NCBI GenBank assembly: GCA_050248715.1
Contig: JBFWRV010000015.1
Span: 1-64,000, forward strand
Source of the DNA: AWTP1-13 sp050248715
Lineage (GTDB): Bacteria > Pseudomonadota > Alphaproteobacteria > Rhizobiales > Hyphomicrobiaceae
DNA: 64,000 nucleotides
Reading direction: 5' to 3'
This document shows positions 35,183 to 44,840 of this stretch, piece after piece; positions within the stretch are counted from its first letter, which is position 1; each line of letters opens with the position of its first letter. The position numbers were made by a program, and so were the translations under genes. The notes under the pieces were generated by a model. That model did no database searches. It was not told the DNA's origin and was given only the letters and a program-made list of their open reading frames with translations.

Positions 35183-36385
35183 ATGATCCCCCGCATGCAT
35201 TCGCTGCCGCGCCGTGCGCGCGGCGCTGCGCTCGTCGCGTTCCTGGGCATCGTCCTCGGCCTTGCCGGTTGCGGCCAGGGTAATTCCAAGACGGCGGCAG
35301 CACCGTCGCCGCCGCAGGTCACGGTGGCGCGGCCGGTGATGAAGACGGTGGTCGATCAGGACGAGTATGTCGGGCGATTCGTGGCGGTCGATGCGATCGA
35401 GGTGCGTGCGCGCGTGTCGGGCTACCTCGACTCCGTGCACTTCAAGGATGGCCAGATGGTCAAGAAGGGCGATCTGCTCTTCACCATCGATCGCCGTCCC
35501 TTCCAGAACGCGCTCGATCAGTCCCGCGCCAGCCTCGCGCAGGCCAGGGCCAACCTGGCATATGCTGAGGCCGACTTGGTCCGCGCGCAAAACCTGATCG
35601 GCGGTCGCGTCATCAGCGAGCAGACGCTGGAGCAAAGAACGCAGGCCAAGCGCGTCGCGGAAGCCAACGTGTCGGCGCAGGAGGCCGCTCTACGGCAGGC
35701 GGCGCTCGATCTCGAGTTCACCGAGTTGCGGGCGCCGGTGGCGGGCCGCATCGGCGATCGGCGCGTGTCGCCAGGCAATCTGGTGACGGGAGGAACCACC
35801 GGCACCACGACGCTGCTGGCGACTATCCAGTCGACCGATCCAATGCGTTTCGAGTTCACCCTCGATGAGGCGTCCTACTTGCGCTATCTGCGGCTCGCCA
35901 AGATAGCGCCGGACCTCGCCAACGACGGCGGCGAGATGCCCGTCAGGCTCAAACTGCTCGACGAGAAGACCTTCACCCACGCCGGCCGTATGGATTTCGT
36001 CGACAACGCCATCGACCGCTCGACCGGCACCATCCGCGGCCGCGCCGTGCTTCCGAACCCCGACGGCACCTTCACGCCCGGCATGTTCGCGCGCATCCAG
36101 GTGGCGGCAGGTCCGGCCGAGGAGGCTCTGCTGCTGCCCGACGTTGCCGTCGGCACCGAGCAGGTGCGCAAATACGTGCTGGTGGTGGACGAGGAGGACG
36201 TCACGCGCACCAAGTACGTCACGCTCGGCCCGATGGTCGACGGGCTGAGAGTGATCGCGTCGGGCATCGGCGCCGAGGACCGCGTGATCGTCAACGGGCT
36301 CATGCGCACGCGTCCCGGCATGAAGGTTACGCCGCAGATGTCCACAGCCGCCGCGGCGGATACCGGGGGCGCACGCTCCAACTGA
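35183..36385 (+). CDS. RND efflux periplasmic adaptor, lipoprotein
   Basis: A 400-residue membrane-fusion protein. ATG 35183 has AGGA about six bases upstream. The signal ends in the lipobox LGLAGCGQG, so the Cys is probably lipidated. Order: beta-barrel and lipoyl half (VRARVSGYLDSVHFKDGQMV, KKGDLLFTIDRRPFQNALDQ), alpha-helical hairpin with SLAQARANLAYAEADLVRAQ, and second lipoyl half with FTELRAPVAGRIGDRRVSPG. It connects the inner-membrane pump to an outer-membrane channel. The pump gene follows 39 bases later. Confidence 0.92.
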   Translation: MIPRMHSLPRRARGAALVAFLGIVLGLAGCGQGNSKTAAAPSPPQVTVARPVMKTVVDQDEYVGRFVAVDAIEVRARVSGYLDSVHFKDGQMVKKGDLLFTIDRRPFQNALDQSRASLAQARANLAYAEADLVRAQNLIGGRVISEQTLEQRTQAKRVAEANVSAQEAALRQAALDLEFTELRAPVAGRIGDRRVSPGNLVTGGTTGTTTLLATIQSTDPMRFEFTLDEASYLRYLRLAKIAPDLANDGGEMPVRLKLLDEKTFTHAGRMDFVDNAIDRSTGTIRGRAVLPNPDGTFTPGMFARIQVAAGPAEEALLLPDVAVGTEQVRKYVLVVDEEDVTRTKYVTLGPMVDGLRVIASGIGAEDRVIVNGLMRTRPGMKVTPQMSTAAAADTGGARSN

Positions 36386-36424
36386 GGCAGCGGATTGCCG
36401 CCGTCATCTCACCACGAGCCGCCC

Positions 36425-39400
36425 ATGCGCATATCCCATTTCTTCATCGACCGGCCGATATTTGCGGGCGTCGTGTCGGTCGTCATCGTGATCCTCGGGC
36501 TGGTCTCGTTCGGCCGGCTGCCGGTCGCCCAGTACCCGGAGATCGCGCCGCCCGTGATCAACGTCACCGGGCAGTATCCCGGGGCCAGCGCGGAAGTGGT
36601 GGCGGCGACCGTGGTGTCGCCGCTCGAGCAGCAGATCAACGGCGTCGAGAACATGCTCTACGTCTCGTCGAACTCGACCGGCGACGGGCGTTTCACGATC
36701 TCGGTGACCTTCGACCTCGGCACCAACCTCGACATCGCGCAGGTGCAGGTGCAGAACCGCGTGGCAATCGCCCAGCCCCGCCTGCCGGCCGACGTGCGCA
36801 ACATCGGCGTCACGGTGGCCAAGGCCTCCCCCGACCTGATGCTGGTCGTGCACCTCTACTCTCCGGACAAGTCGCGCGACACGCTCTTCATCTCCAACTA
36901 CGTCAACGTGCAGATCACGGACGTGCTGAGCCGCATCGACGGCGTGGGCTCCATCACCGTGTTCGGCAGTCGCGACTATTCCATGCGCGTGTGGCTTGAC
37001 CCGGATCGCCTGCAGTCGATGGGGCTGACCGCAGGCGACGTGGTCACGGCGCTGCAGGGGCAGAACGTGCAGGTGGCCTCGGGCGTGCTCAACCAGCCCC
37101 CTGTCGATCAGCCCGGCGCGTTCCAGATTGCCGTGCAAACGCTGGGGCGGCTCGCCGACCCCAACGAGTTCGGCAACGTCGTCGTCAAGCAGACCGAGAC
37201 GGCCGTGGTGCGCGTCAAGGATGTGGCCAAGGTCGATCTGGCGGCGCTGGATTACACCACCAACTCCTATCTCGACCGCGATCCCGCCATCGGCATCGGC
37301 ATCTTTCAGCGGCCGGGGTCAAACGCGCTCGCAGCGGCAAAGGCCGTGCAGGCGACCATGGAAAAGCTCTCCGCGAGCTTTCCCCAGGGCCTTAAGCATA
37401 CCATCATCTACAACCCGACGGAGTTCATCCAGCAGTCCGTGGATGCCGTCACCACAACGATCGGCGAAGCGGTGATCCTGGTCGTGCTCGTGGTGGTGCT
37501 CTTTCTGCAGACATGGCGCGCCGCCGTCATTCCGCTGGTTGCGATCCCTGTGTCGCTGATCGGCACGTTCTTCGTGATGGCGGCCTTCGGCTTCTCGCTC
37601 AACAACCTCTCTCTGTTCGGGTTGGTGCTGGCGATCGGCATCGTCGTCGATGACGCCATCGTCGTCGTCGAGAACGTAGAGCGCAACATCGCCGCCGGGC
37701 TCGCGCCGCGCGATGCCGCCAGAAAGAGCATGGACGAGGTCGGCTCGGCGCTGATCGCCATCGCCCTCGTCTTGACCGCGGTGTTCGTACCGTCGGCCTT
37801 CATCACCGGCATCTCCGGCCAGTTCTACCAGCAGTTCGCGCTGACGATTGCCGGCGCGACGGTGATATCGCTGCTCGTGTCGCTGACGCTGTCACCGGCC
37901 ATGTGCGCGCTGCTGTTGAAGCCGCATGCGGAGCAGGTCAGTACCCCGTGGTGGGCACGGCCGTTCCGCGCTTTTTTCGGTCTCTTCAATCGCGCCTTCG
38001 ACGCAGTCGCGTCCGGCTACGGTTGGCTGGCGGCACGGCTGGTGCGCTTCGCGGCCATCATGCTGGTCGCTTACGTGGGCGTGCTGGCCTATGGGCTCAA
38101 CGAGTTCCGCAAGACCCCGGCGGGCTTCATCCCCAACCAGGATGCCGGCTATCTGATCGGCGTGACGCAGCTGCCGGCGGGCGCGGCGCTGGCGCGCACC
38201 GACGAGGTCAATCGCAAGGTGGTCGAGGTGGCCCTGCAGGTGCCGGGCGTCGCACATGCGGTGAATATCGTCGGGTTCTCGGGCGCGACGTTCACCAATG
38301 CGCCGAACTCGGGCGCGGTGTTCATCGTTCTGGAGCCCTTCGAGAAGCGGGCGCGCGATCCGGCCCAGTCGGCGACCGCGATCCAGGGCGCGTTGTTTCA
38401 GCGCCTCGCCTCCATCCAGGAGGGCTTGGTGCTGGTCGTGCAGCCACCGCCCGTGCGCGGCGTCGGCAACGCCGGCGGCGTGCGCATGATGATCCAGGAT
38501 CGCGCGGGACGCGGCCCCCAGGCGCTGCAAGGCGCCGTCATGGCCATGATCGGACGCGCCTCGCAAACGCCGGGGTTGATGCAGGTGTTCTCGCTGTTCG
38601 AGACCTCCACGCCACAGCTCTATCTCGACATCGACCGCACAAAGGCGCAGATGCTGGGCGTCAACGTACCGGACGTATTCTCGGCCCTGCAAACCTACCT
38701 GGGCTCGACCTATGTCAACGACTTCAACCTTCTTGGGCGCACGTTCCGCGTTACGGCGCAGGCGGACGCGCCCCACAGGCTCGATGCCGGCGACGTCCTG
38801 AAGATCCGGGTGCGCAACAGCCGCGGCGACACGGTGCCCCTTGGATCGTTCACAACCGTGCGCGACACCTCAGGCCCGTACCGCGTCCCTCGCCACAACC
38901 TGTACCCGGCCGCCGAGCTCGACGCCTCCGCGGTGCCCGGCTACTCGCAGGGCCAGGTCATCAGCGCGTTGGAGCGAGTGGCCGCCGAGACCCTTCCGGA
39001 GGGCATAGGCTACGAGTGGACGACCCTCGCCTTCCAGCAGATCCGCGCCGGCAGCACGGCCATCTTCGCCTTCCTGTTGGCGGTGGTCTTCGTGTTCCTG
39101 GTGCTGGCGGCGCAGTACGAGAGCCTGACCTTGCCGCTGGCGGTGATCCTGATCGTGCCGATGTGCCTGGTGGCGGCGATCACGGGAGTGATCTTGCGCG
39201 GGCAGGACAACAATATCCTCACCCAGGTCGGGTTCATCGTGCTCATCGGCCTCGCCGCCAAGAACGCGATCCTGATCGTCGAGTTCGCCCGGCAGCTCGA
39301 GGACCACGGCCGCGACCGCCGGGCAGCGGCGACCGAGGCGGCGCGGCTGAGGCTGCGCCCGATCGTCATGACGTCGCTCGCATTCATCCTGGGCGTGGTG

Positions 39401-39598
39401 CCGCTGGTATGGGCCATCGGCGCGGGTGCGGAGCTGCGCCAGACGCTGGGAACGGCGGTCTTCTCCGGCATGATCGGCGTGACGCTGTTCGGCCTGCTGT
39501 TCACCCCGGCATTCTATGTCGCCTGCCGCTGGCTCGCCGGTCTGCTGGGCGAGCGGTCGGCCGGGCCTGAGGCGGAGCGGGTGCAGCCGGCGGAGTGA
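36425..39598 (+). CDS. RND efflux pump, HAE1 (AcrB-like) family
   Basis: A 1057-residue inner-membrane proton/drug antiporter. ATG 36425 begins MRISHFFIDRPIFAGVVSVV, the conserved first span. Two repeats of six spans with large periplasmic loops are seen. Visible signatures are GRLPVAQYPEIAPPVINVT, SPLEQQINGVENMLY, and the proton-relay Asp pair in LVLAIGIVVDDAIVVVENVE. The second-half LAAKNAILIVEFARQLED carries the relay Lys. The length matches AcrB/MexB. No outer-membrane factor or regulator is linked, so it must share a TolC-like channel encoded elsewhere. Confidence 0.95.
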   Translation: MRISHFFIDRPIFAGVVSVVIVILGLVSFGRLPVAQYPEIAPPVINVTGQYPGASAEVVAATVVSPLEQQINGVENMLYVSSNSTGDGRFTISVTFDLGTNLDIAQVQVQNRVAIAQPRLPADVRNIGVTVAKASPDLMLVVHLYSPDKSRDTLFISNYVNVQITDVLSRIDGVGSITVFGSRDYSMRVWLDPDRLQSMGLTAGDVVTALQGQNVQVASGVLNQPPVDQPGAFQIAVQTLGRLADPNEFGNVVVKQTETAVVRVKDVAKVDLAALDYTTNSYLDRDPAIGIGIFQRPGSNALAAAKAVQATMEKLSASFPQGLKHTIIYNPTEFIQQSVDAVTTTIGEAVILVVLVVVLFLQTWRAAVIPLVAIPVSLIGTFFVMAAFGFSLNNLSLFGLVLAIGIVVDDAIVVVENVERNIAAGLAPRDAARKSMDEVGSALIAIALVLTAVFVPSAFITGISGQFYQQFALTIAGATVISLLVSLTLSPAMCALLLKPHAEQVSTPWWARPFRAFFGLFNRAFDAVASGYGWLAARLVRFAAIMLVAYVGVLAYGLNEFRKTPAGFIPNQDAGYLIGVTQLPAGAALARTDEVNRKVVEVALQVPGVAHAVNIVGFSGATFTNAPNSGAVFIVLEPFEKRARDPAQSATAIQGALFQRLASIQEGLVLVVQPPPVRGVGNAGGVRMMIQDRAGRGPQALQGAVMAMIGRASQTPGLMQVFSLFETSTPQLYLDIDRTKAQMLGVNVPDVFSALQTYLGSTYVNDFNLLGRTFRVTAQADAPHRLDAGDVLKIRVRNSRGDTVPLGSFTTVRDTSGPYRVPRHNLYPAAELDASAVPGYSQGQVISALERVAAETLPEGIGYEWTTLAFQQIRAGSTAIFAFLLAVVFVFLVLAAQYESLTLPLAVILIVPMCLVAAITGVILRGQDNNILTQVGFIVLIGLAAKNAILIVEFARQLEDHGRDRRAAATEAARLRLRPIVMTSLAFILGVVPLVWAIGAGAELRQTLGTAVFSGMIGVTLFGLLFTPAFYVACRWLAGLLGERSAGPEAERVQPAE

Positions 39599-39707
39599 GG
39601 CCGCTGGCACGGCCCCGGGGCGGGCGGGCGGCCCTGTTTGCGGGCGGCGGGATAAGGTGCGACCATCCGAGTCGCGCCTGCCAACAACCGCCACGGCCCC
39701 CGCTCGG

Positions 39708-40838
39708 ATGCCGCTCAAGGACCCGTCGTTCAGCATCGGCATCGAGGAGGAGTACCTGCTCGTCGAGCAGGCGAGCCGGGATCTCGTGCGGGAAATGCCA
39801 CCGGCCCTGTTCGAGGCGGCGCAGCAGGCCTTGCAGGGGCAGGTGGCGCGCGAGTTCCTGAAGTCGCAGATCGAGGTCGGCACCGGCGTCCACGGTTCGC
39901 CCGGGAGCGCCGGCCGGGAGCTCGGCGAGCTGCGCCGGACGGTGGCGCGGCTTGCAGGCGAGCACGGCCTCGCCCCGATTGCGGCCTCCACCCATCCTTT
40001 CGCGCGCTGGAGCGCGCAGGAACCAACGGAGCGGGACCGCTACCAGGCGATCGCCCGCGACCTCGCCGGCGTCGGCCGCCGGCTCGTCATCTGCGGCATG
40101 CACGTGCACGTCGGCATCGAGGACGACGAGCTGCGCATCGACCTGATGAACCAGGCCCGCTATTTCCTGCCCCACCTGCTCGTGCTGTCGACGTCCTCGC
40201 CCTTCGCGGAGGGCGAGGACACCGGCCTCAAGTGCTACCGGTTGGCGGCCTACCAGGAGCTTCCGCGCACGGGCCTGCCGGGGCGTTTCGAAAGCTGGGA
40301 GGAATACCGCCACACCGTCGATCTGCTGGTCCGCAACGGCATCATCGAGGACGCAAGCAAGATCTGGTGGGATTTGCGGCCCTCCGCTCGCTTTCCGACG
40401 CTGGAGATGCGGATCACTGACGTATGCACCCGGCTCGAGGATGCGGTCTGCGTTGCGGCCATGTACGTCAGCATCCTGCGCATGCTCTACCGCATCCGCC
40501 GCGCCAACCAGACTTGGCGCACCTATCCGCTGTTCCTGCTCTCTGAGAACCGCTGGCGGGCGCAGCGCTACGGTGTGCAGGGTACGCTGTTCGATTTCGG
40601 CAAGGGCGAATTGGTGGCCTTCGGCGATCTCGTGGAGGAGCTGTTGGCGCTGCTGCGCGAGGATGCGGCCGCGCTCGGATGTCTTGCCGAGATCGAGCAT
40701 GCGCGCGAGATCGTGACCCGCGGCACCAGCGCCGACAGGCAGGTCTCCTGCTTCAAGCAGGCCTTTGACGGGGGAAAATCACGCGCTGAGGCGCTGGCGG
40801 GCGTGGTGGACTACCTGGTCGCCGAGACGGTCAATTGA
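39708..40838 (+). CDS. YbdK-type carboxylate-amine ligase (glutamate-cysteine ligase 2 family)
   Basis: A 376-residue ATP-dependent ligase. ATG 39708 precedes FSIGIEEEYLLVEQASRDLV, the family's N-terminal signature. Further motifs are FLKSQIEVGTGVH, IAASTHPFARW, CGMHVHVGIEDDELRIDLMN and FPTLEMRITDVCT. Family members have weak gamma-glutamylcysteine synthetase activity in vitro, so the real substrate is uncertain. It overlaps the convergent acetyltransferase gene by eight bases. Confidence 0.88.
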   Translation: MPLKDPSFSIGIEEEYLLVEQASRDLVREMPPALFEAAQQALQGQVAREFLKSQIEVGTGVHGSPGSAGRELGELRRTVARLAGEHGLAPIAASTHPFARWSAQEPTERDRYQAIARDLAGVGRRLVICGMHVHVGIEDDELRIDLMNQARYFLPHLLVLSTSSPFAEGEDTGLKCYRLAAYQELPRTGLPGRFESWEEYRHTVDLLVRNGIIEDASKIWWDLRPSARFPTLEMRITDVCTRLEDAVCVAAMYVSILRMLYRIRRANQTWRTYPLFLLSENRWRAQRYGVQGTLFDFGKGELVAFGDLVEELLALLREDAAALGCLAEIEHAREIVTRGTSADRQVSCFKQAFDGGKSRAEALAGVVDYLVAETVN

Positions 40839-41376
40839 GCGTATGGCGTAGTCGCGCCAGCGGCTTGCGCAGGAAGGCTACCGGCAGCACGCAGTTGAGG
40901 GGCAGGGTGCGGACCCCCGCGGACGCCATCTCATAGCCAAGACGCAGGAAGAAGGGCACGGCATTGGCCGTGGCGCAGCACGAGAGCCGCTCGAAGCCGC
41001 GCTGCTGGGCACAAGACTCTGCGGCAGCCAGGAGCCGGCGGCCGATGCCCAGGCGTGGGTGGCGCACGAAGATGCCGCCGATGCTCGCGGTCAAGCCGTC
41101 GTTGCCGGCGGGATGCCAGCTCACGGTCCCAACCAACTCGTCCTCGATCCAGCCGCCCATAACCTCCTCCTGCATCAGCATGTCGGAGTAGGCGGAGGAA
41201 TAGACGAGCCTGACGAATGCGGCGATCTCGTCGTCGGTCAGCACATCCAGCGTGTGGGCCTTGAGGGCGGAGGCATGCAGGTGACGCAGGGCGGCGAAGT
41301 CATCCACGCCGATCGGTTGCAAGGTCAGCTTGGAATCAAGAAAACTGGCGGGGCGTGCCCCGGAAACAGGCGACAT
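40831..41376 (-). CDS. GNAT family N-acetyltransferase
   Basis: A 181-residue GNAT protein; ATG 41376 is preferred over an in-frame GTG two codons earlier. The acetyl-CoA site is in IGGIFVRHPRLGIGRRLLAA, preceded by WIEDELVGTVSWHP, and the C-terminal strand reads ATANAVPFFLRLGYEMAS. It transfers an acetyl group from acetyl-CoA to an unknown amine. It is convergent with, and overlaps by eight bases, the ligase gene. Confidence 0.85.
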   Translation of the reverse strand: MSPVSGARPASFLDSKLTLQPIGVDDFAALRHLHASALKAHTLDVLTDDEIAAFVRLVYSSAYSDMLMQEEVMGGWIEDELVGTVSWHPAGNDGLTASIGGIFVRHPRLGIGRRLLAAAESCAQQRGFERLSCCATANAVPFFLRLGYEMASAGVRTLPLNCVLPVAFLRKPLARLRHTLN

Positions 41377-41462
41377 ACGCACTACTCGTTCGCATCACGG
41401 GGGGAATTCTGCCGGTACGTCGACCGTCCGTGACCGGGTCCCCTGCCCCCAAGTCGCGGACG

Positions 41463-42563
41463 CTACTGCTTGGCGAGTTGGCGCCCGCCCGATGCCGCCC
41501 CGCCAGCCGGGGCGGGTGGTGCGTCAGCCTTCCTGTCGCCCGGCTCCGCCGGTTGGTACTCGGCCGCCTTGCACGAGCAGCCCTGCACGAACTCCTTGCG
41601 GTAGCGCCAGGCCGACTTCAGGCTGGTATAGGGCTGCTGCGACGTAGCCGAAACCATCTGCTCCACCGCGCCGCCGGGGTTCTGGTGGTAGTAGAGCTCG
41701 GCGGGGGCTGCGCACTGCGATTGGCACTGCTCGCTATCCCGCTGGAAATGGTTGGGCAGCGTCGAGAAGCTGACCGGGAAGTAATAGCCGTCGCACAAAC
41801 GCACACACAGCGTCCGGTAGGTTGCGAACGGCAGGTTGCCGAACTGGTTCGGCCGCCCGCGCGGGGAACCGTCGTCATCCTCGTCCCAGAGGCCGAACGG
41901 ACTGCGCGCGGCGTCGCGACGGCGGGCCTCCTGATTGTACTGCTGGCCGCAGCCGTTGCGTGCGAGCTCGCGGATGATGTCGTCTTGGAAGGAGCGGTCG
42001 CGGGTGCCCATGATCTGGCGGCGCTGGGCCTCGAGATCGGCGAGGCGCTGGCGATTGGCGTCGACCTCGCCGGCGAATTGGACGCAGCGCGGGGTCCGCC
42101 GCAGCGTGCGCGAGAACAGGAACTGGTCCCAGCAGTCGGCGCGCTCGAGCTGCTGCTTGCCGATCTGGAGGTTGCGCTCGAGCTGGCGCATGTCGTTCTC
42201 GATGCGCGGCAGCAGATCGCGGCCCTGGCCGCTGCCCTGGGTTTCGGTCACGAGGCGGCGCTCGAGCTGCAAGCAGATGCTGCTGCGCTGCTGGCCATAG
42301 CCCTGCCCGTAGCCGCCTGGACCCGCGCCAGGCGGGGGTTGGCCCTGCGGATATTGACCGGGCGGCATCTGCCCCGGGGGCATCTGGTCGACCGGGGGAC
42401 GGTAGGGCTCGCGAGGGGCCTGCCTGGGCTCGGGCTGCGACCATGGCCACCAGCCCCAGCCCTGTGCGCGGACATCGCCGGAGAGCAGTCCAACGAGGGC
42501 CGCCGCGCATAACGCGCCAAGGGCGCCGCGTCCCGCAAACCGTCTGGTCGTGCCCTTGGCCAT
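41463..42563 (-). CDS. DUF2865 cysteine-rich exported protein, long form
   Basis: A 366-residue protein with a signal peptide (ALGALCAAALVGLLSGDVRA). A Pro/Gly/Gln-rich linker follows, then a coiled segment (LQLERRLVTETQGSGQGRDL, CVQFAGEVDANRQRLADLEA) and the C-terminal DUF2865 domain: YRTLCVRLCDGYYFPVSFST, QCQSQCAAPAELYYHQNPG and GCSCKAAEY. It has the same six domain cysteines as the shorter paralogue at 17740-18375, with an added helical region that may oligomerise. Periplasmic, function unknown. It is divergent from cysS. Confidence 0.85.
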   Translation of the reverse strand: MAKGTTRRFAGRGALGALCAAALVGLLSGDVRAQGWGWWPWSQPEPRQAPREPYRPPVDQMPPGQMPPGQYPQGQPPPGAGPGGYGQGYGQQRSSICLQLERRLVTETQGSGQGRDLLPRIENDMRQLERNLQIGKQQLERADCWDQFLFSRTLRRTPRCVQFAGEVDANRQRLADLEAQRRQIMGTRDRSFQDDIIRELARNGCGQQYNQEARRRDAARSPFGLWDEDDDGSPRGRPNQFGNLPFATYRTLCVRLCDGYYFPVSFSTLPNHFQRDSEQCQSQCAAPAELYYHQNPGGAVEQMVSATSQQPYTSLKSAWRYRKEFVQGCSCKAAEYQPAEPGDRKADAPPAPAGGAASGGRQLAKQ

Positions 42564-42868
42564 TGGCGATTTCCGAGCCCCGGGACGCTCTGGCAGCGCT
42601 GATTCCCCCGGGAACTTTCCGCGTGATTATCTGGGTGTTGCGGTAGCCGGTCAATGCAGCGCAATTGCGGCCACAGGGTTGTCCACGCCCCTTGGCGCCT
42701 TGACGGACCGCAGGAAAGCGCGGATAAGGCCCGGCATGAAGGCCACGCGCACACCGGCCGTAAATATTCAGTGCGGCATTATTGCAACGAGCTAGCCAAG
42801 GCTGGCGCGCGGCCGCTTCTTTGCCCGTCCCGTGACAGAGAAACGCCCCGCCCAGCGGCGAGGGACCC

Positions 42869-44281
42869 ATGACGCTCAAGCTCTACAACACGCTGGCGCG
42901 GCGCAAGGAGTCGTTCCAGCCGATCGATCCCGGCAACGTGCGCCTCTACGCGTGCGGCCCGACGGTCTACGACTATGTGCACATCGGCAATGGCCGCATG
43001 GCCGTCGTGTTCGACCTGCTGTTCCGCGTCCTGCGCCATACCTACGGGCCGGACAATGTTATTTATGCGCGCAACATCACCGACGTCGACGACAAGATCA
43101 ATGCGCGGGCAGCGGAACTCGGCATCGCGATCGGCGAGCTGACCGAGACGACGGCGCGGCAGTACCAGGAGGACGTGGCGGCGCTTGGCTGCCTGCCACC
43201 CACGGTGGAGCCCCGCGCGACCCGGCATATCGAGGAGATGAAGGCGCTGATCGAGGCGCTGGTCTCCAGGGGACACGCATATGTGGCGGAGAGCCATGTG
43301 CTCTTCCACGTGCCGTCGATGCGCGACTACGGCAAGTTGTCGAACCGATCGCTCGACGAGATGGAGGCCGGGGCGCGGGTGGACGTTGCGCCCTACAAGC
43401 GGGATGCCATGGACTTCGTGCTGTGGAAGCCCTCGAAGCCCGGCGAGCCGGCGTGGCCCTCGCCCGGCGGCATCGACGCGCCGGGCCGGCCCGGCTGGCA
43501 CATCGAGTGCTCGGCCATGGCGGAGAAGCATCTGGGCCAGGTCTTCGACATCCACGGAGGCGGCATCGACCTCGTGTTTCCGCACCACGAGAACGAGATC
43601 GCCCAAAGCCGCTGCGCGCACGGTACGGCCGTGATGGCGAACTACTGGTTGCACAACGGCTTTCTCACGGCTCCCGAGGGGGAGAAGATGAGCAAGTCGC
43701 TCGGAAACTTCACGACCATCCACGCGCTGAGACAGCTCTGGCCTGGAGAGGCGCTGCGTTTCGCGCTGCTGTCGACCCAGTATCGTCAGCCCTTGCCGTG
43801 GTCGGAGAAGCTGATCGCCGATGCGCGCCGCACACTGGATCATTGGTACGAGCTGACCGCGGATGCGGCCGACGGCGCGCCCCTCTGCGCCGACGTGCTC
43901 GAAGCGCTTCACGACGACCTCAACACGCCGCAGGCGATGGCGGCCCTGCATGCCCTGCGCTCCGAGGCCGCCAAGGGCTCCAAGCCCGCGGCGGCCTGCC
44001 TGAAGGCTTCGGCGCGCCTGATGGGCCTGCTCGGGCAGGCCGCCGCGCAATGGCGGGCGTGGCGGCCCGCGGCGCTCGCCATCGACGAGAAGAAGGTCGA
44101 AGAGCTCCTCGCTGCGCGCCATGCCGCCCGCAAGTCGCGGGACTTCAAGGAAGCCGACCGCATTCGCGACGAGCTCACGGCGATGGGCATTCAGCTCAAG
44201 GATGTCAAGGACGCCGCCACGGGCGAGATCGTCACCACGTGGGAGGTGCGCGCCTCCGGCGCGACGGAAGTGCAGCGATGA
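42869..44281 (+). CDS. cysS: Cysteinyl-tRNA synthetase
   Basis: A 470-residue class I synthetase charging tRNA-Cys. ATG 42869 has GAGGG six bases upstream. The HIGH-type motif is YDYVHIGNGRMAVVFD (residues 38-41), the first zinc Cys lies in YACGPTVYDY, zinc and cysteine recognition in WHIECSAMAEKHLG and FPHHENEIAQS, and the KMSKS loop is GEKMSKSLGNF. The C-terminal helical domain ends in a DALR-like region with SRDFKEADRIRDELTAMGIQ. It is complete. It leads a plus-strand run continuing to the GFA protein. Confidence 0.97.
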   Translation: MTLKLYNTLARRKESFQPIDPGNVRLYACGPTVYDYVHIGNGRMAVVFDLLFRVLRHTYGPDNVIYARNITDVDDKINARAAELGIAIGELTETTARQYQEDVAALGCLPPTVEPRATRHIEEMKALIEALVSRGHAYVAESHVLFHVPSMRDYGKLSNRSLDEMEAGARVDVAPYKRDAMDFVLWKPSKPGEPAWPSPGGIDAPGRPGWHIECSAMAEKHLGQVFDIHGGGIDLVFPHHENEIAQSRCAHGTAVMANYWLHNGFLTAPEGEKMSKSLGNFTTIHALRQLWPGEALRFALLSTQYRQPLPWSEKLIADARRTLDHWYELTADAADGAPLCADVLEALHDDLNTPQAMAALHALRSEAAKGSKPAAACLKASARLMGLLGQAAAQWRAWRPAALAIDEKKVEELLAARHAARKSRDFKEADRIRDELTAMGIQLKDVKDAATGEIVTTWEVRASGATEVQR

Positions 44282-44366
44282 TGGGCTCGGCGCGCCAGTT
44301 ATCCTCGGGCACGCAAGCGGCAACTATCCTGGCGTCGCCGGCGCAGGAGAGCAATGAGACACCATC

Positions 44367-44840
44367 ATGAGCAGCCATAGCGGCGGATGCCAATGCGGGG
44401 CCGTCCGTTTCTCCGTTGAACGCCTGGGTCGGCCCTCCCTCTGCCATTGCCGCATGTGCCAGAAGGCGTTCGGCAGCATCGGTGGGCTGCTGGTCACGGC
44501 GCGCGGGCTGACCTGGACACGCGGAAGCCCCAAGCATTTCGCGAGCTCCAACAAGGTCAGGCGCGGCTTCTGCGCCGACTGCGGCACGCCGCTGACCTAC
44601 GAGTACGAGGGCGGTATCGAGGTCGCGATCGCGGCGTTCGACCGTGCCGGCGAGATCGCTCCCGTCATCCAGTTTGCGCCGGAGAGCCGCTTGCCTTGGG
44701 TCGGCGACCTGCGGGGTCTGCCGACGCGGTCGGAGACCGAGGCGGCCAAAGTCGCCGGCTTCTACGCCTCGATCGTTTCCTACCAGCATCCTGACCACGA
44801 CACGGAGCGCTGGCCGCGGACGGCGGGGGCCCTGGAATGA
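44367..44840 (+). CDS. GFA family (glutathione-dependent formaldehyde-activating-like) protein
   Basis: A 157-residue zinc protein of the GFA/CENP-V fold. Zinc cysteines are in GGCQCGAVRFSVE, LCHCRMCQKAFGS and RGFCADCGTPLTYEYEG, the full three-cluster pattern. The founder of the family was proposed to form S-hydroxymethylglutathione, but most members have no proven activity. Its stop overlaps the start of the HEPN gene (ATGA), so the two are translationally coupled. Confidence 0.9.
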   Translation: MSSHSGGCQCGAVRFSVERLGRPSLCHCRMCQKAFGSIGGLLVTARGLTWTRGSPKHFASSNKVRRGFCADCGTPLTYEYEGGIEVAIAAFDRAGEIAPVIQFAPESRLPWVGDLRGLPTRSETEAAKVAGFYASIVSYQHPDHDTERWPRTAGALE

